Shown here: one piece after another, positions 33,974 to 42,948 of the stretch
How positions within the stretch are numbered: the first letter of the stretch is position 1
Layout of the letters: each line of letters starts with the position of its first letter
Origin: Halorubrum saccharovorum DSM 1137
GTDB taxonomy: Archaea; Halobacteriota; Halobacteria; Halobacteriales; Haloferacaceae
Length of the DNA stretch: 59,265 bases
Reading direction: 5' to 3'
Assembly: GCF_000337915.1 (NCBI RefSeq)
Contig: NZ_AOJE01000062.1
Coordinates: 1-59,265, forward strand
The notes under the pieces: generated by a model
Seen by the model: the letters and a program-made list of their open reading frames with translations, nothing else
The model's database searches: none
Told to the model about the DNA's origin: nothing
Program-made: the position numbers and the translations under genes

Positions 33974-35130
33974 TGGTTGCCCTCCAGAATCGCCGTTGTC
34001 ACGCAGTTCCCGAACCCGCCGACGTTGCAGGCGAGCCCCGTGTCGGCCTCAACCTGCCGCGGGCCGGCGTCGCCGGTGACCTGTTCGTATATCTCGTACA
34101 CCTGTGCGACGCCGCTGGCGCCGAGGGGGTGGCCCTTCGACTTGAGCCCGCCCGAGGTGTTGATCGGGAGCTCGCCGTCCCGGTCGGTGACCCCCTCCTC
34201 GACCGCCTTCCACCCCTCGCCCTTCTCGAAGAAGCCGAGGTCCTCGCTCTGGAGGAACTCCAGGATGGTGAACATGTCGTGGAGCTCCGCCACGTCGACG
34301 TCGTCCGGACCGATTCCGGCCATCTCGTAGGCGATCTCCGAGGAGTCGACGACGCCGCCCATCGTCGTCGGGTCCGCGCGCTCGTGGACGACGTGGGTGT
34401 CGGTCGCGCCGCCGATGCCCGAGACGACCGCGTACTCGTCTTCGGGGACGTACTCCTCGGCGACCGACTCCGGACAGAACACGAGCGCGGCGGAGCCGTC
34501 CGTGATCGGACAGAAGTCGTACAGCCGGAGCGGGTCGGCGACGATCGGCGAGTCGAGGACTGTATCGAGGTCGACCTCCTTCCGGAACTGGGCGTGGGGG
34601 TTGTCCACGCCGTTCTTGTGGTTCTTCACCGCGACCTTCCCGAGGCTCTCGCGGGGCGCGTCGTACTCGTCGAGGTAGAGCCGCGCCGTCATGCCCGCGA
34701 AGGAGGGGAGCGTGACGCCCTGTTTGTACTCGACCGGGTGCGTGAGCGACGCGATCACGTCGGTCGCCTCGGACGTGGTCCGGTGGGTCATCTTCTCGCC
34801 GCCGACTAACATTGTGAGGTCGCTCGCGCCGGAGGCGACCGACTGCCACGCGGCGTACACGCCCGCGCCGCCCGACGAGGAGGTCTGGTCGATCCGGGCG
34901 GTGTAGGCGGGCTGTGCCGCCAGGTCGTGAGCGAGCGCGTTCGGGACCCCGGTCTGTCCCTCGAACTCGCCGCTGGCCATGTTCGAGACGTACAGGTGAT
35001 CGAGGTCGTCGCCGTCGATCCCGGCGTCGTCGAGCGCGGCCGCGCCCGCCTCCGCCAGCAGCTCTCGCACCCACGCGTCACGTTGCCCGAACGGGGTCAT
35101 CGACGCGCCGATGATCGCTACGCGTTCCAT
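33970..35130 (-). CDS. Haloarchaeal-type beta-ketothiolase/thiolase alpha subunit (Ser nucleophile)
   Basis: A 386-residue thiolase-fold protein. Where bacterial thiolases have the nucleophile Cys (CxSG), this one has SSSGGAG, with Ser84 aligned. The other active-site blocks are AELHDMFTI and GLKSKGHPLGASG (His), and the C-terminal GFGNC. This matches the Ser-His-His triad described for the PhaA-alpha/BktB-alpha subunits of Haloferax mediterranei. The reaction is acyl-CoA plus acetyl-CoA condensation or cleavage: acetoacetyl-CoA for mevalonate or PHA, or beta-oxidation. Which of these applies cannot be decided because no phaC, phaB or hmg gene is in the window. Confidence 0.88.
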   Translation of the reverse strand: MERVAIIGASMTPFGQRDAWVRELLAEAGAAALDDAGIDGDDLDHLYVSNMASGEFEGQTGVPNALAHDLAAQPAYTARIDQTSSSGGAGVYAAWQSVASGASDLTMLVGGEKMTHRTTSEATDVIASLTHPVEYKQGVTLPSFAGMTARLYLDEYDAPRESLGKVAVKNHKNGVDNPHAQFRKEVDLDTVLDSPIVADPLRLYDFCPITDGSAALVFCPESVAEEYVPEDEYAVVSGIGGATDTHVVHERADPTTMGGVVDSSEIAYEMAGIGPDDVDVAELHDMFTILEFLQSEDLGFFEKGEGWKAVEEGVTDRDGELPINTSGGLKSKGHPLGASGVAQVYEIYEQVTGDAGPRQVEADTGLACNVGGFGNCVTTAILEGNQ

Positions 35131-35205
35131 AGGCGTGGGTCCACGGCGCCCGCCTAAAGCGTATCTCTCTGCGGCCGCCGGGCGGCCGGCCGCTCCTCTC
35201 CCGCC

Positions 35206-37575
35206 TCACTCCCCGCGGCGGCCCGCGTGACCGGGGTAGTCGCGCTCGAACCGCGACCCGATCTCGTCGCTGTCGAGCCGGATCACGACCGGGCGCCCGT
35301 GCGGGCAGGCGTACGGGTTCTCGCAGGCGTCGAGCCGGTCGAGGAGATCGACCACCGACCCCTCCGTCAGCGAGGTGTTCCCCGTCACGGAGGGGTAACA
35401 CGCGAGGTCAGCGAGCAGCTCGTCGACCACGTCCGTCACCGGCTCGTCGCCCTCGGCCGCGTCGTCGACGAGCGCGGAGAGCACGTCCCGGACGAGCCCC
35501 GGGTCGAGCGCGGCGTCGAACACCGCCGGGACCGACTCGACGACCACCTCGCGCTCGCCGGCTCGCTCGGCGCGGAAGCCGGCCCCCGCGAGATCCTCGA
35601 CGAACTCCTCGAACAGCGCGGCCTCCCGCGCGGTGAGCTCGATCCGGACGGGCTCGGCGAGCGCCTGCGCGGCCGCGCCGTCGGCGAAGGCGGCCTGCAG
35701 GCGCTCGTAGTTCACCCGTTCGTCGGCCGCGTGCTGGTCGATCAACACGAGCCCGTCGGGCGCCTCCGCGACGACGTACGTCTCGTGGAGCTGGCCGAGC
35801 ACCCGCAGCGGCGGGAGCGAGTCGTAGGCGCGCTCCGCGCTCGTCGGCTCGCCGTCGAGGGTCCGCTGGGCGGTCGCGGCCGAGCGCGAGTCGGTCGCCG
35901 GTCCGTGTTGGCTATCTGGCGCGTCGGCGGTGGGACCCGTCGCGTCGCCCGTGCTGGGAGCCGGCGTAGAGTCGGTTCCGGGGTCAGGTGAGGTGTCCGC
36001 GGCGGCAGAGTCCCCGGCATCGTCAGCCGGCGGGTCGCCGAAGCGGTCGAGCCCGCCCGCTTCCCCGTTCTCGGTCTCGTCGCCACCGACCCCGTCGGCG
36101 TCGTCGTCTCCCGCACCGTTCCCGGCGTCGTCCGGCTCCAACTGCCAGTTCCGCGGCGAGGGGCGGTCGGACGCGGAACCCGAGGAGTCGACGGGACCCG
36201 CGGAATCCGCGGTACCGGTCGAGTCGTCGGCGCGGTCCGCGAACGACTCACTCGGATCGACGGCGTCGTCCGACCCCGCGTCGCCGACCGTCCACGCCTC
36301 CTCGTCGGCGGGGTCCAGTTCGGACGCGTCGGCCGCGGATCCGGCGATCGGACCGTCGCTGCTGCCCCGTTTCTCGGCGTCTCGGCCGTTTCCGTCTCCG
36401 TCGCCGTCGTCCCGGTCCTCGCCGTCTCGACCGCCGAGCGCGGCGCGCTCGTGGTCGGTTCCGGCGCCGCCGACGGCCTCGGTCTCCGGCCCCTCGGGAC
36501 TGATCTCGGTCTGATCGGGCGCAGACTGGCCTCTGGGTGCCGACGAGCGGATCAGCCCGTGGTCGAGCAAGGCCCCCTTCACGGCGTCCTCGACGGCCTC
36601 GCGCACCGCCGGCTCCTCGTCGAACCGGACCTCCAGCTTGCGGGGGTGGACGTTCACGTCGACGTCGCCGGGCGGGACCTCGACGAACAGCACCGCGAAG
36701 GGGTAGCGATCGGGGGCGAGCTGGCCGCCGTACGCGTCGAGGACGGCCTCGCGCAGGGCGCTCGCGGTGACGTACCGACCGTTGACGTAGGTCGCGAGGT
36801 ACTCGCGAGTCGACCGGGTCGTCTCCGGGTGCGAGACGAGACCGGTGACGCCGCGGACGGGAGGATCGGCGTCAGAAGCGTTCGGTTCCCACTCCACGTC
36901 CACCATCGCCTCCGCGACCTCGCGGCCGTAGACGGCGAGGACGGCCGACCGGAGGTCGCCGTTCCCCTCGGTCGCGAACGTCTCCCGCCCGTCGTGTTCC
37001 AGTGAGACGGCGACGTCGGGATTGGCGAGCGCGTAGCCGGTGACGACCGTGTTGACCCGGTCGAACTCGGTCGCGGTCCGCTTGAGGAACTTCTTCCGGG
37101 CGGGGGTGTTGTAGAAGAGGTCGTCGACCTCCACGGTCGTTCCCTCGGGACAGCCCGCCGGGCGTATCTCCCCCACTTGGCCGCCCTCGACGGTGATCTC
37201 CGCGCCCGCGTCGGCGCCCGGCGGGCGGGACCGGAGAGTGAGCCGCGAGACCGCGCCGACGGTGTACAGGGCCTCGCCGCGGAAGCCGAGGGTGCCGACG
37301 CCGCGATCGAGGTCCTCGATGTCGCCGATCTTTGAGGTGGCGTGCTCGGCGACCGCCGCCTCCAGTTGGTCCTCGGGGATGCCCACGCCGTCGTCGCGGA
37401 CGCGGATCCCCTCGGTACCGCCGGCCTCGACGGACACGGCCACGCGCGTCGCGCCCGCGTCGAGGCTGTTCTCGATCAGCTCCTTGACGACGCTGGCCGG
37501 GCGCTCGACCACCTCGCCGGCCGCGATGCGCTGGACGGTCCGCTCGTCCAACCGTTCGATGTTCGGCGGCTCCAT
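35206..37575 (-). CDS. mutL: DNA mismatch repair protein MutL, endonuclease type
   Basis: A 789-residue MutL. The N-terminal GHKL ATPase has AAGEVVERPASVVKELIENS, RDDGVGIP, ATSKI and GFRGEALYTVGAV, then DLFYNTPARKKFL. A roughly 220-residue acidic, Ser/Gly-rich linker (about 350-580) is followed by the dimerisation/endonuclease domain with DQHAADERVNYE (near residue 613, the metal-binding motif) and ACPHGRP near 756. It should therefore nick DNA like non-methyl-directed MutL proteins. mutS is not in the window, although these genes are often adjacent in haloarchaea. Confidence 0.95.
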   Translation of the reverse strand: MEPPNIERLDERTVQRIAAGEVVERPASVVKELIENSLDAGATRVAVSVEAGGTEGIRVRDDGVGIPEDQLEAAVAEHATSKIGDIEDLDRGVGTLGFRGEALYTVGAVSRLTLRSRPPGADAGAEITVEGGQVGEIRPAGCPEGTTVEVDDLFYNTPARKKFLKRTATEFDRVNTVVTGYALANPDVAVSLEHDGRETFATEGNGDLRSAVLAVYGREVAEAMVDVEWEPNASDADPPVRGVTGLVSHPETTRSTREYLATYVNGRYVTASALREAVLDAYGGQLAPDRYPFAVLFVEVPPGDVDVNVHPRKLEVRFDEEPAVREAVEDAVKGALLDHGLIRSSAPRGQSAPDQTEISPEGPETEAVGGAGTDHERAALGGRDGEDRDDGDGDGNGRDAEKRGSSDGPIAGSAADASELDPADEEAWTVGDAGSDDAVDPSESFADRADDSTGTADSAGPVDSSGSASDRPSPRNWQLEPDDAGNGAGDDDADGVGGDETENGEAGGLDRFGDPPADDAGDSAAADTSPDPGTDSTPAPSTGDATGPTADAPDSQHGPATDSRSAATAQRTLDGEPTSAERAYDSLPPLRVLGQLHETYVVAEAPDGLVLIDQHAADERVNYERLQAAFADGAAAQALAEPVRIELTAREAALFEEFVEDLAGAGFRAERAGEREVVVESVPAVFDAALDPGLVRDVLSALVDDAAEGDEPVTDVVDELLADLACYPSVTGNTSLTEGSVVDLLDRLDACENPYACPHGRPVVIRLDSDEIGSRFERDYPGHAGRRGE

Positions 37576-37638
37576 TGTTACTCCGGTCGGGCGAGCGCGC
37601 ACTTGAACCCGTTGTCGCGGGGGCTTACAGATCGAACC

Positions 37639-37871
37639 GCGGTGGCGCGTGCCTCCGAGCGCCCACGGGGCGCGAGGAGCGCCGCGCGAGGTCGCCGGCG
37701 CTGCGCGCCGGCTGCCAGAGGGACCTCCGGTCCCTCGCTGGAGTCGGTCGTCCGGAGCAACGCGGAGGACGACCGACGAGGCTGGGGAGGCGTGAGGTGC
37801 GGGGCGGTGCTGTGCGGGGCGGTGCTGTGCGGGGCGGTGCTGTGCGGGGTGGGGATTTGGAGATGTTCACC
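37639..37871 (+). repeat. Dispersed structured repeat, copy B
   Basis: The copy starts gcggtggcgcgtgcctccgag and contains a perfect 11-bp stem (37743-37753 with 37767-37777). Its sequence differs from that of copies A and C but it is followed by the same gaggctggggagg. Next come three tandem copies of a 15-bp unit gtgcggggcggtgct (37797-37841), then the right block ggggatttggagatgttcac (37851-37870). It fills the gap between mutL and the permease gene. The right block lies about 90 bases from the permease stop codon at 37958. Confidence 0.8.
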
Positions 37872-37957
37872 CGACCCGTCGCCAGCGCCCTATAAGTCCG
37901 AGAAACCGTGAGAACGAGAGAACGCAGAGGGAGGGCAAACAGACCGCGTCGGTCCGC

Positions 37958-39040
37958 CTATCCCTCCATCCCGCCGAACGAGAGCCCGTCTTCGACGGAG
38001 CGCTGCGCCGCGAAGTAGACGATCGCGACGGGGAGCGCGAACAGGTTCGCGAACGCCGCGAACCGCGTCCACGGCGTGGAGAACCGCCCCTCGGTCGCGA
38101 TGTTGTACAGCTCCACCGAGAGCGGGTAGTTCTCGGGGCGCAGCAGCGTCTGCGCGATGATGAACTCGTTCCAGCCGGCGAGCCAGACAAAGATGAGCAC
38201 GACGGCGAGCCCCGGCTTCGTCAGCGGGAGGATCACCTCCCGGATCGTGTCCAGGAAGCTCGCGCCGTCGACCATCGCCGCCTCCTCGTAGGAGACGGGG
38301 ATGTTGTCCATGTACGTCTTCAGCAGCCACGTGTTGAACGGGATCGCCGACGCGGCGTAGAACAGCCCGAGGATGAACAGGTTGTTCGTGAGCCCGTACG
38401 TGCTGAACAGCGAGTAGAGGGCGACGAGCGTCGCGATCGACAGCCCGGCGCCGATCTGGGTGAACAGCACGTAGCCGTAGAGGATCCGCTTGCGACCCAC
38501 GAACTGCCGGCGCGAGAACGCGTACGCGGCCGGGACGATCATCCCGAACCCGGCGACGAGCGTCACGCTGACGATGTAGAGGCTGTTGAACACCGCGCCG
38601 GGACCGGTCTCGGTGCCGGCCCACCGGAAGTCCACCGGCCCGCTCTCCCCGCCGAGGACGAGCTGGGGGTACCCCCAGTCGCCGTCGACGAAGAAGAAGT
38701 CGGACTCGAAGATCACCCACCGGTACGCGCCGAGGTTGTACGTCGACGGGTCCGGGAAGATGCCGCTCGTGTTGAACAGCCGCGATCCCTCCGCCAGCGA
38801 CGCGGTCGTGATCCAGAACAGCGGGAACAGCAACACGAGCACCATCGCGAGCCCGAACAGGCTCATCAGAACGCTCTTGGTAACGTCCCACGCGGTGCGC
38901 TTCCCGGTGCGAACGTCGTATATCGCCCGCTGGATCATGACGACGAACCGCTGTGGAGCGGTCGCGAGCGCGACCAGCTTCGAGCGGACCAGCGCGGCGA
39001 CGGAGGCCGCCAGCGCGACCGCGGATGCGAGCGCGCTCAT
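37958..39040 (-). CDS. Carbohydrate ABC transporter permease (MalG type)
   Basis: A 360-residue permease with an N-terminal hydrophobic extension and six core helices. The EAA loop that docks on the ATPase is EEAAMVDGASFLDTIREVIL, followed by PLTKPGL, as in MalG. A periplasm-side insertion (near 110-140) is longer than in E. coli MalG. It is the last gene of the binding protein/MalF/MalG operon, overlapping the malF-like gene by four bases. The imported sugar is not identifiable. Confidence 0.9.
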   Translation of the reverse strand: MSALASAVALAASVAALVRSKLVALATAPQRFVVMIQRAIYDVRTGKRTAWDVTKSVLMSLFGLAMVLVLLFPLFWITTASLAEGSRLFNTSGIFPDPSTYNLGAYRWVIFESDFFFVDGDWGYPQLVLGGESGPVDFRWAGTETGPGAVFNSLYIVSVTLVAGFGMIVPAAYAFSRRQFVGRKRILYGYVLFTQIGAGLSIATLVALYSLFSTYGLTNNLFILGLFYAASAIPFNTWLLKTYMDNIPVSYEEAAMVDGASFLDTIREVILPLTKPGLAVVLIFVWLAGWNEFIIAQTLLRPENYPLSVELYNIATEGRFSTPWTRFAAFANLFALPVAIVYFAAQRSVEDGLSFGGMEG

Positions 39041-40032
39041 TCGTCACCCACCCCCTCGGCGAGGCCGCCGTAGCGCACGGCGACGTACATGAACATGCCG
39101 ACGAACGCGATGCCGACTATCAGAATCGCCGCCGATAAGCCGAACTGGTTGAACGTGATCGCCTCGCGGTAGCCGTAGACGATGATCAGCTCGTTTTGCC
39201 TCGATGGGCCGCCCTGGTTGAACACCCACGGGATCAGGAACTGCTGGAACGACGTCGCGGCCGTGAGGATCGACGCGAACAGTACCGGTCCCTTGATCGC
39301 GGGCAGCGTCACGGTGCGGAACCGCTGGAGTGCCCCCGCGCCGTCGACCATCGCGGCCTCGTGGAGCGACCGGGGCACGTCCTGCAGCGCGCTCACGATG
39401 ATGATCACCATGAACGGGTACGCCAGCCACACCTCCGTGGTGACGTACGCGAAGAACGCCTCCCAGCGGCCGCTGAGGAAGCCGATCGGCACGTCGAAGA
39501 GGAGGAGTTCGGGGGCCGACAGCGATGACATGAACTCGTTGTACCGGCCCAAGATCGTGTTGAACACGCCGTAGCGCGCGTCGCTGAACATCCCGCGCCA
39601 GACGGTGATCGTGAAGATCCCGGGGAACCCCAGCGGGACGATCACCGCCGCGCGCATGTACCGCTTGCCGGCGACGCGCACGTGGTTCAACAGGAGCGCG
39701 ATCCCCACCGCCAGAAACACCTTGAGCACGAGCGAGACGGCGACGAACAGCCACGTCGTCGTCATCGACGTCCAGAACTGCGAGTCCGCGAGCAGCTGGG
39801 CGTAGTTGCCCAGACCGATCAGCTCGGCACCGCCCCCGATCACCGACCCGGCGAACGTCGCGTCGGTGAGCGAGATGTAGAAGAGGTAGAAGATCGGATA
39901 CAGCATGAAACTGGAGAAGAGGAGGACTCCGGGGGCGACGAGCAGGAGTCCCCAGTCGCGGTTAGAGAAGGGCAACGCTGCGCGGAGGCGCGACAGCCCG
40001 CTGACGTCGGTGCCGATTTGCGAAGAGGCCAT
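39037..40032 (-). CDS. Carbohydrate ABC transporter permease (MalF type)
   Basis: A 331-residue permease with six helices; LLLVAPGVLLFSSFMLYPIF is typical of MalF-like N-terminal helices. The EAA loop reads LHEAAMVDGAGALQRFRTVT, followed by LPAIKGP. It partners the MalG-type permease encoded next. The binding-protein gene is 15 bases upstream. Confidence 0.9.
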   Translation of the reverse strand: MASSQIGTDVSGLSRLRAALPFSNRDWGLLLVAPGVLLFSSFMLYPIFYLFYISLTDATFAGSVIGGGAELIGLGNYAQLLADSQFWTSMTTTWLFVAVSLVLKVFLAVGIALLLNHVRVAGKRYMRAAVIVPLGFPGIFTITVWRGMFSDARYGVFNTILGRYNEFMSSLSAPELLLFDVPIGFLSGRWEAFFAYVTTEVWLAYPFMVIIIVSALQDVPRSLHEAAMVDGAGALQRFRTVTLPAIKGPVLFASILTAATSFQQFLIPWVFNQGGPSRQNELIIVYGYREAITFNQFGLSAAILIVGIAFVGMFMYVAVRYGGLAEGVGDE

Positions 40033-40047
40033 GGCTCCGAGAGAGAT

Positions 40048-41343
40048 CTACAGCGCCTCCCGGATCTCGGAGGCGGCCTGGTCGAGCGCGGCGTCGCTGT
40101 CCTGCTCGCCGTTAAAGACGCGCTCCAACGCCTCCGTCACGGGCGTCCAGACGCTGTCCATGTCGGGGTGCGTCGGGATGGGGACGCCGTGATCGACCTG
40201 CTGGGCGAACGCCTGGACCTCGCTGGAGAGGTCGTCGTTGCCCACCACGTCGGCGAGCACCGGGATGTACCCCTGCTCTTCGGCGTTGGTCTGGATGACG
40301 TCCTCGCTGGTCGTGTACCACTCGGCGAGCCCGGTCGCGGTGTCGACCGTCGACTGGTCCGCGTCGGCCAGCATCGCGCTGAAGTAGAACAGCTGGATCC
40401 CCGAGTACGAGCGCGGGTTGTTCCCGTCGACGGTCGGCAGCGTCGTGACGCCCAGATTGTCGATCTCCCCTTGGAGGTTCCCGAGCTCCCACGGACCGTT
40501 GATCGCGAACGGCGCGAGCCCGTCCGCGAACGCGACGATCTGCGACTCGTAGCCCGGGTCGGACGGGACGTAGTCGAACAGCGTTTCGAGTGCGTCCATG
40601 CCTCGTTTACACGCGTCGCTGTCGACGGTGACCTCCCGGTTCTCCTCGTCGAAGATGTTCCCGCCGTACGCCTGGATGAACCCGCTGACGAAGTAGGGGT
40701 CAGTCACGGGGTACGAGAGCCCGTACTGCCCGTTCTCCGGATCGTGGTGCTCGTCCATGATCGAGACCATCTCCTCCATCGTCTCGGGCGGCTCGTCAAC
40801 CATGTCCTCGTTGTAGAACAGCGCGACGGTCTCGGAGGCGAACGGGAGCCCGTAGAGCGCGCCGTCGAACTGGGCCGCCTGTCGGGCGGTCTCGGTGTAG
40901 CTGTCGAGCGAAACGTCGACATCGTCGCTCGCGTCGTACAGGAACGGCGGGTCCTCGCGGACCGCGAACCGACCGACCCAGTCGTGCGCCCAGATCCACG
41001 AGTCGGGGCCGTCGCCGGCCGGAATAGCCGTCTCGAGCTGCTGGTCGAGCTCCCCGCCGGGCGCCTCTTTGTTGATGGTGTTGCCGGACTCCGACTCGTA
41101 CTCGTCGATGTAGCCGGACATGGCCTCGTCCTCGGCGTCGGAGAGGTCGACCCACAGCCTCGCGGTACCCGTGGCACCGCCGGTTGACCCGTCGGAGCCG
41201 TCCGATCCGTCGGAGCCGCCCGACCCATCGGAGCCGTCCGACCCGTCCCCGCCGTCGCCGCCGGTGCTGATACAGCCCGCGAGCGCCGCGAGTGCGGTCG
41301 ATCCTCCCATCGCCTTCAGGAGCGTTCTACGTTTCTCGTTCAT
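40048..41343 (-). CDS. Extracellular solute-binding lipoprotein of the sugar ABC importer
   Basis: A 431-residue MalE-type binding protein. The N-terminus EKRRTLLKAMGGSTALAALA ends in a GC lipobox, a Tat lipoprotein signal. A Gly/Ser/Asp repeat tether (GSDGSDGSGGSDGSDGSDGS) follows, and then the two-lobe fold with LPFASETVALFYNEDMVDEP and GLAPFAINGPWELGNL, characteristic of family 1 sugar-binding proteins. Maltose/trehalose-like oligosaccharides or glucose are plausible ligands. The promoter overlaps an inverted repeat at 41360-41376. Confidence 0.92.
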   Translation of the reverse strand: MNEKRRTLLKAMGGSTALAALAGCISTGGDGGDGSDGSDGSGGSDGSDGSDGSTGGATGTARLWVDLSDAEDEAMSGYIDEYESESGNTINKEAPGGELDQQLETAIPAGDGPDSWIWAHDWVGRFAVREDPPFLYDASDDVDVSLDSYTETARQAAQFDGALYGLPFASETVALFYNEDMVDEPPETMEEMVSIMDEHHDPENGQYGLSYPVTDPYFVSGFIQAYGGNIFDEENREVTVDSDACKRGMDALETLFDYVPSDPGYESQIVAFADGLAPFAINGPWELGNLQGEIDNLGVTTLPTVDGNNPRSYSGIQLFYFSAMLADADQSTVDTATGLAEWYTTSEDVIQTNAEEQGYIPVLADVVGNDDLSSEVQAFAQQVDHGVPIPTHPDMDSVWTPVTEALERVFNGEQDSDAALDQAASEIREAL

Positions 41344-41359
41344 GTGTCTTCAACAAACG

Positions 41360-41376
41360 ATGAATTACATATTCAT
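41360..41376. promoter_or_regulatory. Inverted repeat overlapping the promoter of the binding-protein operon
   Basis: ATGAAT and ATTCAT flank TACAT, giving a perfect 17-bp dyad centred about 25 bases upstream of the ATG, just where the TATA box of the leaderless minus-strand transcript must lie. A repressor bound here would block TBP. The divergent ATPase gene has its own TATA (ACTAATATG, 41507-41515). The known TrmB consensus (TACT-N7/8-GAGTA) is not present. Confidence 0.5.
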
Positions 41377-41538
41377 ACATTTAGTACTTTGGGTCGGGTT
41401 CGCAGGGGCTCCGATAAGTCCGCGTCGACGCCGGCTGTACCGCGATCGACGCTCTGTCAATATCTAAGATGAGATCGTTCCTCACATATCGGCAAAACAG
41501 CAAAGAACTAATATGCCCGTGGGACCGTTCTCCTGGAA

Positions 41539-42672
41539 ATGGCACGAGTCACGCTCGACACGCTCCGGAAGGAGTTCGACCGGGGGACCATCGTCGCCGT
41601 CGACGACATCGACTTGGAGATTGAGGACGGCGAGTTCGTGACGGTCGTCGGGCCGTCGGGCTGCGGGAAGACGACCACGCTCCGAATGGTCGCGGGACTG
41701 GAGGAGCCCACGTCGGGCGCCGTCCGGTTCGACGACGAGGACGTCACCGAGGTCCACGCGAAGGAGCGCCCCGTCGCGATGGTGTTCCAGAACTACGCGC
41801 TGTACCCCCACAAGACGGTGATGGGGAACATGGAGTTCGGGCTCAAGATGAGCACCGACATGACGCCGGACGAGCGCCGGGAGCGCGTGACCGAGATGGC
41901 CGAGATGATGGGGATCGAAGACCTGCTCGACGACAAGCCGGACGAGCTGTCCGGCGGGCAGAAACAGCGCGTCGCCCTCGGTCGCGCCATCGCCCGCGAA
42001 CCCGAGGTGTTCCTGTTCGACGAGCCGCTCTCGAACCTCGACGCCAAACTCCGCACCGAGATGCGCGCGGAGATCCAGAAGCTCCAGAAGGAGTTCGGCG
42101 TCACCGCGATGTACGTCACCCACGACCAGGAGGAGGCGATGACGATGGGCGACCGCCTCGCGATCCTGAACGACGGGGAACTCCAGCAGGTCGGGAAGCC
42201 CACCGAAGTGTACGAGAATCCGGTCAACGAGTTCGTCGCCGGCTTCATCGGCTCGCCCTCGATGAACTTCATCGACGTGGCGGTCGAGACTGACGGCTCG
42301 TCGGCCACGATCCGAGACGACGACGCCGGGCTCGCGTTCGATCTCAGCGACGAGTACGTCGCGGGCCACGAGTTGGAGAACGCCCCCTACACCCTGGGAA
42401 TCCGCCCCGAGAACATTCGGATCGTGGAGAACCCGACCGGCGACGAGACGCTCACCTCGACCGTCGAGGTCGTCGAACCGATCGGCTCCGACAACTACGT
42501 CCACCTCGCGATCAACGAGGACTTCCTCGCACGGTCGCCCCCGGACGTCCTGCCCGAGCCCGGCGACGAGGTGGGCGTGGCCTTCGACGAGGCGGACATC
42601 CACCTGTTCGACGCCGAGACCGGCGAGGACGTGTTCCTGACCGACGAGGAGATCGCGGCCGCGGTGGCCTGA
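41539..42672 (+). CDS. Sugar ABC transporter ATP-binding protein (MalK/UgpC type)
   Basis: A 377-residue ATPase with Walker A GPSGCGKTT, Q loop VFQNYALYP, signature LSGGQKQRVALGRA, Walker B VFLFDEPLSNLDAKL and H loop YVTHDQEEA. The C-terminal TOBE domain (about 245-370; LGIRPENIRI) is typical of MalK. It is transcribed divergently from the binding protein/permease operon and completes the importer. The repeat copy C follows the gene. Confidence 0.94.
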   Translation: MARVTLDTLRKEFDRGTIVAVDDIDLEIEDGEFVTVVGPSGCGKTTTLRMVAGLEEPTSGAVRFDDEDVTEVHAKERPVAMVFQNYALYPHKTVMGNMEFGLKMSTDMTPDERRERVTEMAEMMGIEDLLDDKPDELSGGQKQRVALGRAIAREPEVFLFDEPLSNLDAKLRTEMRAEIQKLQKEFGVTAMYVTHDQEEAMTMGDRLAILNDGELQQVGKPTEVYENPVNEFVAGFIGSPSMNFIDVAVETDGSSATIRDDDAGLAFDLSDEYVAGHELENAPYTLGIRPENIRIVENPTGDETLTSTVEVVEPIGSDNYVHLAINEDFLARSPPDVLPEPGDEVGVAFDEADIHLFDAETGEDVFLTDEEIAAAVA

Positions 42673-42760
42673 TAAACTTCGGTTCCTCGACGCGTGGTCG
42701 CGTTCGTCGCCGTCGACGTGTCGCGCGTTTTCTTGTAAACGACGACTGCCAGATCGACGG

Positions 42761-42894
42761 CGAACGCCGCCAAAGCCCGCACCGCATAGCCTCACCCCTC
42801 CCCAGCCTCGTCGCTGGCGGCTGTCGCCGCCAGCGACTCCCTCGCGCGTGCTCCATCGGCCGCACAGCGGCCTCGGAGGCACGCGCCACCGCAC
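42761..42894 (-). repeat. Dispersed structured repeat, copy C
   Basis: Read on the minus strand, it starts gtgcggtggcgcgtgcctccg (42894 downward). It then has the identical 12-bp stem of copy A (42810-42821 with 42826-42837; loop differs), gaggctggggagg, and the right block gcgggctttggcggcgttcg (42780 to 42761). It lies between converging genes. The right block faces the stop codon of the ATPase gene at 42672. Confidence 0.8.
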
Positions 42895-42948
42895 TGGCCA
42901 GGATTCAAAAATCGAGTTATAAGCCGCTTTGTCAGTCGCGTCAGCCCC

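Noticed and set aside
37797-37841. CRISPR-like array from the three 15-bp direct repeats in copy B
   Set aside because: Units are contiguous with no spacers and there are no cas genes nearby.
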